A DNA stretch of 64,000 nucleotides from Doris montereyensis (taxonomy: Eukaryota; Mollusca; Gastropoda; Nudibranchia; Dorididae): assembly GCA_037039925.1 (NCBI GenBank), contig JAXRKP010000678.1:51001-115000 (forward strand), written 5' to 3'. A program made the translations under genes and the position numbers. A model generated the notes under the pieces. It did not search any database, was not told the DNA's origin, and worked only from the letters and a program-made list of their open reading frames with translations. Of the stretch, positions 12,380 through 25,654 are shown piece after piece; within the stretch, counting starts at the first letter, position 1, and every line of letters begins with the position of its first letter.

Positions 12380-13015
12380 GAAACAGAAACACACATGGGC
12401 TCTCAATAGCGCACCAAAATACACATATTATCCTCAAAGAGATGATACCAGACACAAGGCGTCAATAACTCGCCAACATACAAATACCCTCAAATGGACA
12501 TCACACATAAGGTACCAATGATTCACCAACAAAATCATACCCTGAAGGAGACAACACGAATATAAGGACTCAATATTCAATGATTCACCAACACACACAT
12601 ACCCTCGTTGTTACAATAACACACATACAAGGCATCGATAACTTACCAAGACATAAATGCCCTCGTTTGGAAAATAACACACATACAAGGCCTCAATAAC
12701 TCACCAATACAGAAATACCTTCGTTGGGACAATAACACACACACACACACGGCCTCAATAACTCACCAATACAGAAATACCCTCGTTGGGACAATAACAC
12801 ACACGCACGCAGCCTCAATAACCCAATGATACAGAAATACGCTCGTTGGAACAATAAAACAACATACACACACACACACACAGGGCCCCAACAATCCACC
12901 AATACAGAAATACCTCACCACAGGCACAACATAATAAGGTCACAGTGTGTGACTAACGCTCAAATACCCGGGGATAACAACACGCAAACGGCCCCCAAAA
13001 ACTCACCAAAACACA
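12380..13015. repeat. Minisatellite, ~58-64 bp period, about 10 degenerate units
   Basis: Units share the order TCAATAACTCACCAATACAG, AAATACCCTCGTTGGGACAA and TAACACACATACAAGGC. The clearest copies run from about 12610 to 12900; units drift at both ends. A CA-rich segment inside the unit varies in length. No coding role is evident. Confidence 0.85.
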
Positions 13016-13024
13016 ACACGTTTT

Positions 13025-13270
13025 CAGAAACGAAAGATTTCATGTCCGTGGCCTCGAATCCACCGGCACGACGTTCACTCGCAAGCTATTGATCACAGGT
13101 TCAAATCCTACCCTCAGTTTTTCAATGTTTTCCTTTTTCCCCCCGATCTATCCGCCAGGGATCCTAGTTGTGCTGGATCTAGCGCCTAGTCCTTCTGGGG
13201 GATGAAACAAACCCCATAAAGATCGTGTGTACACTCGCTGTGTATTTTGATAAATCATTTCATAGTTTAC
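13025..13270 (+). mobile_element. tRNA-derived SINE-like element
   Basis: GTTCACTCGCAAGCTATTGA followed by TCACAGGTTCAAATCCTACC looks like the second half of a tRNA, with a pol III B box (GGTTCAAATCC), then a non-tRNA body with AGCGCCTAGTCCTTCTGGGG. No functional tRNA cloverleaf can be drawn with confidence, so this is a SINE candidate and not a tRNA gene. Confidence 0.5.
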
Positions 13271-14879
13271 AGTAAGACATGGGCGGTTGGTGGTTAAGAT
13301 GGATTTATATTCAGTATCCCGACACAAGTGCAGGCTCACCGGCTGTACGCGCTGTTTCCTTTCAATTTAATTTGGGATTACCACATATGGTAAATGGGGT
13401 AATTTACAGTCAATCTTATTACATTACAATGATGGGCTGGCCAGGGCAAAATTTAAAATTCTACCTAAACTATGACATCACTGCTAGTGCGGATATAGCT
13501 GAATTGGGTTGGTGTGGGGTGGAGAGAAGCAATACATAGACTGTGACTTCGAGTCTCATTGATTACATTTAGTGCTCTCTCAGAAACAAAAAACGCGTAT
13601 ATTTATTATTATAGCCTCTTATGACCCACCGACACACAGTCATCCTTCCCGAGACATTAACACACATACATGTAATATGACCTCAAATGACACACTAACA
13701 TGTAATGCACTAAAAGTCTTCTTTCCTTATAGCCACCAGCTCAGACGTGATCTTACAAAATTTCACCGAGAACGTGATGCAACTATTCACATACAAACAC
13801 ATTATCATGTCGCCTCAGAGACACTAATAGTAATACGCGACACGGACAAAACGTGAACTTACAAACTCTCATGAAACGAAAATAGACATACATCCTGGCA
13901 TGGGCAATAAAAAAGGCACACGTAATAACAATGGAGCAAACGAAATCGACAAAAAGTTGTTATGGTTATTTGGGTTGTTTTTATTTTACTTCCCACAATG
14001 ACTTTGCCTTTTTTTTTTAAGCGACGGTCGGTTGAAGGATCTACTGAAAAAAAAGTGTTCCCCCTCTGTTTTACGGTTGCTTCTCGCTTCGTTGCAGGGT
14101 TGGTTTCAATCAATTTGATCTATCAATATTTTATCGTCTCCTTTGTGAAATATAAAAGAAATAACTGCTAGTAAAAGCCATTGAGCCGTGGAATCAAAGT
14201 GAGAAAAGTTTCGGATATAACTCCTCGTCACGTTGACTTGAAATTAAGGCAGGGGACCTATCATTACAAAATCATTACGTAAGCGCCTTTAAGTAACACA
14301 TTAATAAGAATTAAAACACCAAGGAAATAATAATAAATTAAGTGGATTTTCCAACCACATTGTTAAATATTTCATACCGATAAATAAATGAAAAGCATGA
14401 GACAGTCCTCCCTGTTGACTAAAATTGTATTCCTTGTTTTACTATGCATGAAAATAAGGGGTTTGGAGAGAACACATGGATTCTTTACCACTTTTCTATG
14501 CGATAACTTTATATATAATTTTGAGTTGGTCGTTCTTTGTTTGTCAAAGGCTCTGTTGACAGGCCACTAAGAGTAACCATATTTTGCATGTTGGTGCTAT
14601 ATGATTCTAAGATCGTTTTCATTTGATGAAGTTTTCTACAAGAAATTTAATTATTGAAAAAAAAATATCATTGTTTCCCCGTCTTTGAGTACAAGTTTCA
14701 TTCACCTAAGCCACCATTTTGAACAGGTTTTATAATTACGAAGTTGGAATGGTACTGTTCACGTCTACCTGCCTAAACATCAGTATCATCGACTGCCCCG
14801 ATCTAATAATCGTACTTAATATTACCCGGGATAAACCGTGCTTTTTGTTTATTATAATCCCACTATCTATGTGACTGTT
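13271..14879. other. Intergenic, no recognised gene
   Basis: Contains a few weak ACACACATACA stretches (around 13630-13700) that may be eroded minisatellite units. The rest shows no feature I can support. Confidence 0.5.
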
Positions 14880-14891
14880 AGCCTATATGTC

Positions 14892-15371
<480 letters not shown>

Positions 15372-15489
15372 TAGTCTATCTAGTGCTTTCCCAGCCATCG
15401 ATTCGTCTTCGTACCTATAACGACATTTAGTTAACTCATGTATGCGTGGAAGACAGTGATTTTTAGGATGAGGAAGGAGACATATAATA

Positions 15490-15850
15490 TTAACAAGGAA
15501 TGATTTGAGTTTCCACATACCTACATTCATTTTCTTCATTTTTGAGGATGCCTTTGCATCTGAATCCATAAATGGGGTAAATAAAAGAGGGATTATAATA
15601 CAACTGTGTCTAACTCCTTTATCTACATAAAATTCTTCAGATAAGTTCCAAGCTACTCTCAGTTCACATGTTGTTATATTGTAAAAACGTTTAATAGGTT
15701 TTATAAACTCTTGTTCTGCATTGTCTTCTCTTAAAGAATGCCATAGTTCATCCCTCCTCACGCTCGCAGTGTCAAATGCCTTTTTCTAAATCAATAAAAC
15801 AGAGTTTGTTTTCTATAATTTGTCTAATTGTAAACATATGGTCTTGTCCG
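15490..15850 (-). mobile_element. RTE-like LINE fragment, reverse transcriptase palm
   Basis: Minus-strand reading gives MRRDELWHSLREDNAEQEFI and MDSDAKASSKMKKMNVGMWK, closely matching the RT of copies A and B (QGCILSPLLF is decayed here to RHSCIIIPLLF). About 360 bp, both ends truncated, no catalytic FADD retained. Confidence 0.85.
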
Positions 15851-15976
15851 GGGCGTCTTCTGCTTGGGTTTTTTTTTTTTGGTGCCAGGAACTACCTGTA
15901 AAATATTGCAATACACCAAGAAGGTACTACTATGATTTCTTTGCAATACACCCATCGCATCGACTTGCTTTACCCA

Positions 15977-15987
15977 ACACACACACA

Positions 15988-16020
<33 letters not shown>
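15977..16020. repeat. (CA)n microsatellite
   Basis: About 22 CA units with one TA interruption. Confidence 0.95.
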
Positions 16021-16147
16021 CAGTTTTACACTACACTTCTCTGCAGGGCATTTCACTATCAGGTTTCGCCGCTGGTGACATCACGCACAGCCTGTAGAAA
16101 CTCCTACCTCTCATTCTCACTTTCTCCTGTGATGCCCTCTGGCAATG

Positions 16148-17811
16148 GGAATTCAATTCAATCCAATTAAAAAATTTCTTTATTGTCGGTAACATTATAC
16201 ATTGTCATTACAAAAAGAGACATGCAGATATCACAAATGGAAAACTTAATAAACTCTTATGGGCTTTTCACCGACATTTCAATAGAAAATATTACCAAAA
16301 TGCTATGTAAGATGGGATTAAGAATCTAGTCTTTAAAAATCTACAGTTAACAAATAAATACGATACACAATTATATAGAACAAATGACACACTGACAATC
16401 TTTACCATTCCACATCGAAATAAGATTTTTAAATTGAATAAAAATTTGTTTCAGATCTTAAATGTGCAGGTAATTTGTTCCACAGAACTGCAGCAGCATA
16501 TTTAAATGATTTTTTTTCAGAAAGCAGTGGTTTTAGGTTTAGGGATATTAACTACATTTGTATATCTGAAATTATACATTCTATTTTTAAATGACATTAA
16601 ATATTGGAGTCAAAATGGCGTTAATTTATGCAAAATTGTGAACGTTTCAATGGCCATAGCTCGCATTCGTTTCACTTCCAGGGTTGGAATTTGTGCCACC
16701 CCAAGATATGTATTACTATAGTCATTGTATATAAATCTAAGAGCTTGTTCTTGATTTTTTTCTAATTTCCTTATATTTGATTTCGAACATAAGTGCCATG
16801 CTAAAGGACAAAAGTTACAGTTAGAAGTAATAAACGTATGAAATATAGCTAACTTGTTTAATTTTGAGAGATATCTACCGATTCTCTTCAACACATTGAC
16901 TTGTTGAGAGGCCTTGCGGCAAATTATCTTTATGTGGGCATCAAACTTTAATTGATAATCTATCTCTATTCTTAACAGTTTGACAGTTTCTTCAGAAGAT
17001 ATAGAGACTGGGTCAATTTGAAAAAATGGGTTTCTTGGAAAATGTACGTTTACCTAGTGCAAGGGCTTGGAATTTTTCTGGATTTGCTTGCATACAGTTC
17101 ATGTGGAACCAGTTTATTAGTACACTAGTTTCTTGTTCCGAAGTATCCACAAGCTTACCAAAATCAGGATGATTGTAAGACAATGTGTTGCCGTCTGCAT
17201 AATTATAGAGAGCTCCCTCTTTGATGAATAGAAATACATCATTAATAAAAACATTAAATAATAAGGGACCTAGAATGGGTCCTTGGGACACATCCTTTTC
17301 AATAAATTCCCAACCACTGACAGTGCTCCCAAGCTTCATTTGCTGCTTTCTATCTGAAAGATAACTTTGGAGCAGAGAAACAGAGTTTTGCAATAAACCA
17401 TAGGCCGATAATTTGTGTAAAAGAATGTCGTGGGGCAAACAATCAAAGGTGTTGGATAGGTTCATAAATATGGCAGTGACATAGTGATTTCTATCCAAGG
17501 ATAACTTCCAGTCTTCTATAAGTCTAAGTATAATCGTTTGGCACCCATGGCTTTTTCTAAAAGCGCAAAGAACATCATGAAAAATATTATTAAAATATTG
17601 GGATAGCTGAAGTTCTATGACTTTTTCAAAGATCTTGGAAATTATAAGTAGGATGCTTACTGGTCTATAATTATTTATATCTAACGGGTCATTTTTTTAA
17701 AAACAGGGGTATTAGTTGTGCCATCTTTAATTTATCTGGAAATGTACTTATTCTAATAGACGTTTATGATATTGCATATATGTAAATTCATAATGAAATA
17801 TTCCTCATTTG
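16148..17811 (-). mobile_element. CR1/L2-group LINE, 5'-truncated, RT active site mutated
   Basis: Minus-strand reverse transcriptase: INNYRPVS-type motif near 17690, then NTFDCLPHDILLHKLSAYGL, GPILGPLLFNVFINDVFLFI and NYADGNTLSYNHPDFGKLVD. The catalytic Y-A-D-D is Y-A-D-G here, so even this best open frame would be inactive. A C-terminal segment continues at 16894-16610 (FHTFITSNCNFCPLAWHLCS, then RFIYND). The 3' end near 16150 is a short ATTGAATTG-type repeat, as in CR1-like elements. It lies back to back with RTE-like copy B. Confidence 0.88.
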
Positions 17812-19812
17812 TACTGAAGAGGTCTGTAGTAGGAAACAAATTAAAGGAGATAGGAAAAGAACAGCATGGTGGAACGAGAATGTCAAGACTAAGATCAAAG
17901 AAAAGTAGGATGCCTTGAAGAAATACTTGCAAACAAAGAGACCAGAGGATAGGATAGATTACGTGAGTAAAAGAACTATCGCCAAAGAGGAAGTTACGAA
18001 AGCAAAACAGGAACAGTGGGAAGAGTTTGGACAAAGACTTCAAGAAAGCTATCAAGGAAATCAAAAGCTGTCCTGGGGAGCATTGAAGAGCATGAAAAAG
18101 ACCAAAGTATGCCCAATACGACAAATTAAAAAGCCAAAGAAGAAATAATGAAAGGAGACGGAAATCGTGGAAGCGTGGAGAAAGTATTTTCAACAATTAC
18201 ATATTCCTCCAGAACATATGAAACAAGGAGCACAGATCGATTATTAAGAGTAACAAGTAATCGATGGAGATGAGACAGCTGAAGATGTAGATATCTCAAT
18301 GGAAGAACTTCAAACAGCTATAAGAAAAGTAAAATTAGGAAAAGCCTTAGGAGCAGATCAAGTTTATACAGAAATGACTAAAAACCAAGGGAGAGAGGCA
18401 GACAAACTACTACATGCAATATGTCAACAAGCATGCAAGTCCAAACAGCTGCCAGTCGACTGGAATAAGGGAACAGTAGTACCGATACACAAGAAAGGAT
18501 CAGCTATGGAATGCTCAAACTATAGAGGGATATCACTACTTAGCGTACCAGGAAAAGTGTATGCCAGGCTTCTGGAAATGAGACTAAGGAAAAGAGTAGA
18601 GGATCAGATTGAAGAACACCAGAGTGGATTTAGACCAGAAGAAGTGTACAAGATCACATATTTACAATTAGACAAATAATAGAAACATTCCTTGAGAAAA
18701 ATTAACTTGCACCTGTGTTTCATTGACTTAGAAAAGGTATTTGACACCGTGAGGAGGGACGAACTATGGCATTCCTTAAAAGAACACAACGTAGAGCAAA
18801 ATTTAATAGAAGCCATTACATATTTTTACAATAAACCAACATGTGCAGTGAGAGTAGCTGGAAATGTATCTGAAGAATTTGATGTAGATATAGGAGTAAG
18901 ACAGGGTTGTATCCTGAGTCCTCTTTTGTTTATTACATTTATGGATTCAGTCGCAAAGTCATCCTCAAAAAGGAAGAAAATGAATGTAGGTGTGTGGAAG
19001 CTCAAACCAGTAAATGTATCAATGCTTTCATTTGCTGATGATTTAGTTCTATTTGGAAAATCAGAAAGGGACCCCCAGTCAAATATCAACTTAATGAATA
19101 ATGATTTAAATAAAAGAGGAATGAGAGTAAATGCAAAGAAAACCAAATCAATGCTAGTAACTAGAAAAGCTAAAACACAAAATCTTAAATTAGGCAGGGA
19201 GTTTTTTAACAAGTCCAAAGCTAACAATTACTTAGGGAGTAATGATTAACTCAGAGGGAAAACTAAGAGAAGAAATCAGTCTGAGAATCCAAAAGACAAG
19301 TGCAATATATAACCATAACCATCTAGGAAAGGCATTTGTAGGTAAACAAGAATTGTCAACAAAAACCAAAATGGCAGTATACAACACAGTTTATTGTATT
19401 ACTCTCCTCGGGCAGCTGAAATGAAATATCTAAGAAGAGTAGTAGGAAAAACTAAAAGAGACAAAATCAGAAACACAACAATAAGAGATCAAACCAAAGC
19501 AGATAGCATAAAAACTAAGATAGAAATGAATCAACTGAGATGGTTTGGGCATGTTAACAGAATGAATGACAATAGAATAGCTAAATCAGTATACAGTGCT
19601 AAAACTCAAGGTAAAAGACCAAAAGGCAGACCTCGGGTAAAGTGGGAAGAAGATATAAAAGGGGCATTAACGCAAAGAAATTTAACTTTCACGGAAGGAA
19701 ACAGAAACTGTCAGGACAGGGCAGCCTGGAGAAAGATCATTTCGGGCATTTAAAACCCATACACCCGAAGATAGAATGGGAACTGATAAAGAAAGAAAGA
19801 AAGAAAGAAATA
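17812..19812 (+). mobile_element. RTE-like non-LTR retrotransposon, 5'-truncated, copy B
   Basis: Starts in the linker after the endonuclease (homologous to copy A) and ends with a (GAAA)n tail at 19788-19811. Open segments: 18299-18679 (RT fingers, GTVVPIHKKGSAMECSNYRG), 18692-19249 (palm, QGCILSPLLFITFMDSVAKS and catalytic FADDLVLFGKSERD), 19242-19424 and 19394-19753 (C-terminal RWFGHVNRMNDNRIAKSVYS, WRKIISGI). The catalytic Asp pair is intact but frames are split, so it is non-autonomous. It is the best-preserved RT of the family here. Confidence 0.92.
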
Positions 19813-19839
19813 TTTTAGCGTGGCACCACCTACAATAAT

Positions 19840-20115
19840 GGGTACGCCACGCCTCTGGTCCTGTCCACTTCTCCCTGGTCTGAATCCGCGCTGATGTTCT
19901 CCATTCTGATCTTCCCCACTTTTCCTCAGTCTCATTTTTCCCCCCTGTACGCTCAGCAGCAATGTCCCTGTATAATTCGAACATTCTATAGGTGACTCAT
20001 TTTGTGTGTTGGCATTATCGTTCCCCTTTTCCAGTCATTTGGTACCTATTTGACTTCTATGCTTGTTGACCTATTGCATGTAAGAGTTTGCCTGCCTCTC
20101 TCTCTTGGTTTTTAA
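19840..20115 (-). mobile_element. Diverged RTE-like LINE fragment (RT fingers)
   Basis: On the minus strand it matches the region of copy B around 18420-18640 (LLHAI.QQA..., GFRP...) but is more diverged than the others. It sits head-on against the tail of copy B and stops at the TA repeat. Confidence 0.65.
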
Positions 20116-20132
20116 TAATTTATGGATATATC

Positions 20133-20137
<5 letters not shown>

Positions 20138-20228
<91 letters not shown>
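20138..20228. repeat. (TA)n microsatellite
   Basis: About 45 TA units, nearly pure. Confidence 0.97.
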
Positions 20229-20229
<1 letters not shown>

Positions 20230-20231
<2 letters not shown>

Positions 20232-21190
20232 TGTTATCCTCGTGGTGCTTGGACAGCACATAAGGCCGGCACAGTGGATCGCCATGGAACACGATCAAAT
20301 GCCAATTTTGTCATCTGTCCCCACGTCCATCCCTGGGTCTGCATCTCTTTTTCGATGCTTCTCTTCCAAGGTTCTAGCGGACGACCTCTCTTCCTTGTTC
20401 CCTGAGGAGTCCATCTGATGGCTATTTTATGGATGGCATCAGCATTCATCCTAAGGATATGACCAGTCCACATCCATCTTCTCTTCCTCACATTCTGGGA
20501 TATTGACTCCAGTGATGTTCTTTCTTGAAGGTCGTTGTTTGATATCGTGTTTGGCCAACATATTTGAGGATCTTTCTGAGACATTTGTTTTGAAATGTGT
20601 CCAGCTTTCTGCAGATGTTATTTGTTGTTTTCCAAATTCAGCACCATAAAGAAGAACAGCTAGAATATTAGATTTGTAGAATCTGAGTTTTGTTTTAATT
20701 GAGATTTTTCTTTAATTCCAAATATTATTCAGTAATCCAAACACTTTTCTTGCTTTTGTTAATCTTTCTTTGATCTCATCTTCAGAATTTCCATTTTCAG
20801 TAATTTTACTTCCGAGATATGTGAAAGCTTGTATATCCTCAATCTCAATTGCATAATTTCAGTCTTGTCCTCATTTAATTTTAGCTTATCGGATATCATC
20901 CATGACTTAATTGCCATAACACATTCTTCAGCCTTTCTGGTGACAAACATTTCATCATCGATACAAAATGTGAAATAGAGCTGGATGCCATTAGCATACA
21001 TATGATAATCAACATTGAAGTTGTTTATAATAGCAGTAAGCGGCTCTGTATAGAGAGTGTACAAAAGCAGTCCAAGAACTGAACTTTGAGGTACACCATA
21101 CTTTAGGGGGACAGAATTAGATTCAAATTTATGGTCAATCATTATAGATTGTGTTCTGTCAGACAAGTAAGATCTAAGCCAGTCAAGGAC
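20230..21190 (-). mobile_element. LINE fragment(s): RT palm plus C-terminal domain
   Basis: Minus strand, 5' to 3': a palm segment (21166-20759) with GVPQSSVLGLLLYTLYTEPL and YHMYANGIQLYF (Y-A-D-D decayed to Y-A-N-G), then a C-terminal segment (20584-20234) with MWTGHILRMNADAIHKIAIR, GTRKRGRPLEPWKRSIEKEM and a VPWRS..PALCA end. The first part looks CR1/L2-like and the second looks like a different LINE lineage, so this may be two truncated copies joined by chance. Inactive. Confidence 0.78.
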
Positions 21191-21480
21191 TAGTCCGGAT
21201 TCAGATCAGGAAGAATTGTAAGTAAATCATATATTCAGAATTGAGCGTTAGGGAATCAGTAGTAGAGTCCTGATTTTTTCTTGGCATACGACATGATATG
21301 GTAGGGTTCATTAGTATGATGGCCAAATGGGACTTGTTGGAGACAATATGGGAGCTAATGGCGATATCACATGCCCGGTTGGGGATTCTCTTTCCATTCT
21401 GATAACAGGAAACGAAACATGGGTAAATCACACAAACCCAGAGACGAAAAGAGATTCTAAGACCTGAAAACACCCTTAAT

Positions 21481-21845
21481 CTATGATGCCCAAAACGTTC
21501 AAGGTTCCGCACTATTCAAAGAAACTCATGGCAACCGTTTTCTGGGATATAAAGGGTGCTTTGCTTGTAGATATTATGCACCCTGGTTTTTTTATCTATC
21601 TTTTTCCAAACTGTAAATGCTGCTAGGCATTATGAAATACTGGATAGATTAAGAGAAGCCTTGCGTCGAAAAAGACCAGATCGCCTGAGGAATGGCATCA
21701 TCTTGCCAGTGCCACATTGCTTACATCCAAACTGACAAAGGAGTGGCTTAAGAGATACTATTGGGAGGTTCTGCCACACCTACAACACTGTCCAGATCTT
21801 GATCCTTCTGATTATCAGTTGTTTGGACTCCTTTAAAATGCATCG
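21481..21845 (+). pseudogene. mariner-family transposase relic
   Basis: From 21487: PKTFKVPHYSKKLMATVFWD (first catalytic Asp), IKGALLVDIMHPG, then HYEILDRLREALRRKRPDRL and RNGIIL, and finally KEWLKRYYWEVLPH and CPDLDPSDYQLFGLL, where the PSDY Asp matches the third catalytic Asp of mariner DD34D enzymes. Frameshifts separate the pieces and the HDNARPH region with the second Asp is destroyed. Terminal repeats are not identified. Confidence 0.85.
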
Positions 21846-21964
21846 ATCTTGACGAGGGTTACGTTGAGAAATAGATACTTAGTGTGAGTACCTTATACTA
21901 CAATTTCATTGTGATCAAATTAGAACTTTCCAGTTTATGGTTATTTTCCCCTTAATTTCAGGAC

Positions 21965-23300
21965 ATCCCTCGTACATGCAATATTTAAACAAGCATGGGA
22001 GTTAAAACAAGTGCCAGATGACTGTAAAAAAGGCCCTTATACCAGTACACAAGAAAGGGTCAACTATGGAATGATCAAACTATAGAGGGATGTCACTACT
22101 TAGCGTACCATAAGAAGTGTATGCCGGGATACTAGAAATGAGACTAAGGAAAAGATTAGAGGATCCGATTGAAGAACATCAGAGTGGATTAAGACTGTAC
22201 AAGACTACATATTTACAATGAGACAAATAATAGAAACAATCCTTGAGAGAAATATTGACTTGCACCTCTGTTATATTGACTTAGAAAATGCATTTGCCAC
22301 TGTTAGGAGACATGGACTAAGGACTTTTTAAAAGAACACAATGTAGAGTAACATATAAAATGTTTACAATAAACCAACATGTGCAGTGAGAGTAGATGGA
22401 AACTTATCTGAGGAATAAATGTAGATTAGGAGTAATACAGGGCTGTATCCTAAGCCATCTTTTGTTTATCACATTTAATTATAAATTCAGTCGCAAAGGC
22501 ATCCTCAAAAAGGAAGAAAATGAATGTAAGTATGTGGAAACTCAAATCAGTAAATGTATCAATGCTTTCATTTGCTGGTGATTTAGTTCTTTTTGGAAAA
22601 TCAGAAAGGGACCTTCAGTATAATATCAACATGATGAATAATGAACTAAATTAAAGAGAAACGAAAGTAAATGCAACAAAAAAGCAAAACAGTACTAGCA
22701 ACTAGGGAAACTAAAACACGAAATCTTAAAATGGGCAGAGAGGAGAAATTAGAAAAAGTTCAAAATTACAATTACCTAGGAGTAATGATTAACTCAGAGG
22801 GAAATTAAAAAGACGAAATCGGCCAGAGAATCTAAAAAGCAATGACAATACATTCATAACCAGCTAGGAAAGGCATTTATAGGTAAACAAGAATTGTCAA
22901 CAAAAAAAACGAAATGACAATATACAGCACAGTTTATCATCCCAATCTTCTCTATGGAAATGAAACCTGGACCTTAGACAGTAGGGAGCACAATAGAGTA
23001 TAAGCAACTGAAATGAAATATCTAAGAAGAGCAGTAGGGAAAACTGAAAGAGACAAAATCAGGAACGCAACAAACCAAAACCAAAACAGATTGCATAAAA
23101 AATAAGATAGAAATATATCAACTTAGATGGTTTGGGTATGTAAACAGAATGAATGATAAGAGAATAGCTAAATCAATATACCCAAGGTAAAAGACCAACA
23201 GGCGGACCTCGGAAAAAGTGGGAAGAATATATAAAAAGAGGCACTAAAACAAAGAAATTCAAACCATTACAGAAGGAAACAGAAAATGTCAGGACAATGT
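21965..23300 (+). mobile_element. RTE-like LINE, heavily decayed, copy D
   Basis: Follows copy B base by base from the RT fingers (near 22020) through the palm (around 22430-22620; the LFADD segment reads SFAG, with the first Asp lost) to the C-terminal FG-V-RMND region near 23125-23160. There are many stops and frameshifts. It ends in the TA/GA repeat at 23308. Confidence 0.85.
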
Positions 23301-23307
23301 AATCTGA

Positions 23308-24322
<1,015 letters not shown>

Positions 24323-24542
24323 CATACACACATACATGTTTCTTGTACTTCCGGAGATATTAATGGCGGACTTCTTTGCGTTTTATGTTATAATACATGT
24401 ATCTGCATTTCATCAGTGAATTATGTTATTGTTTGAAGAGGATTTTGATAGAACAATGGCGTGTCGTAATTGGGACTCCCTTAGTGGAAAAGGGAAGAAA
24501 AATAAGAATACTGTGTCTTCCATTAAAGTGTAAGTGAATTAA

Positions 24543-25645
24543 CACAATGTAGGTGCTCTTCTTTTTTCATTGCTGATGTTGTATGACGACATTGAGTTCA
24601 ATCCGGGCCGACGCACCAATTCAAACAAATCAAACCAAAGCTCACTGACAATGTCCTTCGTTGACCCACAAACCCGTACCGCACTCTCACCAACATCCGT
24701 TAACACACCGAAGGAACTTCTCTTTCAGATCTGGTGACCTTAATAACAGCACAAACCGAAAAACTGGACAATTTGTACATAAAAATAAATGACATTGAGA
24801 TGTCCATTGTCAACATACAAGACCAGTAATATGAAACACAACACCTGTCGCGAGATAAGGGCAAAAGTCAATCAAGATCTAAGAGGTGGGGGGGGGGATA
24901 AAAACATGAAACTAAAAATAAAGTAAGACAACTTAAAGGAACGATCACGAAGGTAAAATGTAATCTTTCATGGCATTCCAAAAAAAACCCAAAGATTTAG
25001 AGACATCGGAAGATTGCTGATGTGAAGTCAAATCCTTGTTAGAACGGAAACTCGGTAGCCTACAACGCCACCATTATTCAGTTCGACCGTGTCAACCGTA
25101 TCAACCCCCGTGATGACTCTGGTCCTATCATTGCCAGATTCATAAATTGTAAGGACAAAGTAAATGTCCTCAAGGAAAGGAAAACTCTTAAAGGATCTAC
25201 GTTACGAATATACTCCAAAGTGCGCGGAAAGTGAGGTGAAAACTTAGGCCATTCATTCATAAATTTAAGGAACAGGTGCGCACATTGTCTTTAATGTTTT
25301 GTTTTGGAATATACAAGGCATAGGTCTAACTGAAAAATTATCTGTTCATTATTTTCGTCAATTTGTTAATACTCTTTGATATTATAAGCTTATCTGAAAT
25401 ACACAACTGCTCTAAGAGTTTAATGTCTCGTTTTATTCACGATATTACACAGTGATTATGTCGCATAGGAACATCGGTTTAGGCGGCGGAGCCGGTGTTC
25501 TTATTAAGAATAAATTCATACCTTTAATCAGACGAGTGTACTCCGATATAGAAGAATAGATTTGTATTGTTTTAGATAAAAAAATATCTTACGAACAACT
25601 CAAACATACTTATATGTTTCCCATACATATCGTACGGATTGCGAG
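24543..25645 (+). mobile_element. CR1/L2-like LINE, 5' part with 2A-like motif, ORF1-like region and endonuclease start
   Basis: From 24543 the frame reads a hydrophobic stretch (ALLFSLLMLY) then DDIEFNPGR at 24585-24611. This is the D-x-E-x-N-P-G-P signature of 2A-like sequences known at the N-termini of some CR1/L2 retrotransposons, with the final Pro changed to Arg. Downstream are an ORF1-type RNA-binding-like segment (FDRVNRINPRDDSGPIIARF, KVNVLKERKTLKGST) at about 25080-25230 and the start of an AP endonuclease (NVLFWNIQGIG) near 25290. The endonuclease is interrupted at about 25650 by an RTE-like insertion and resumes at about 27546. Confidence 0.75.
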
Positions 25646-25654
25646 AAAAATATT

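Noticed and set aside
12380..13015. CRISPR-like array
   Set aside because: Units are contiguous and degenerate without unique spacers, and the genome is eukaryotic; it is a minisatellite.
13025..13120. Possible tRNA gene
   Set aside because: A B-box-like GGTTCAAATCC is present but acceptor stem and A box do not form a convincing cloverleaf; SINE-like context.
13279..13539. 86-codon frame MGGWWLRWIYIQYPDTSAGS...
   Set aside because: No domain, no splice context, no similarity I recognise; adjoins a SINE-like element.
16508..16721. Plus-strand 71-codon frame
   Set aside because: Antisense shadow of the CR1/L2-like reverse transcriptase.
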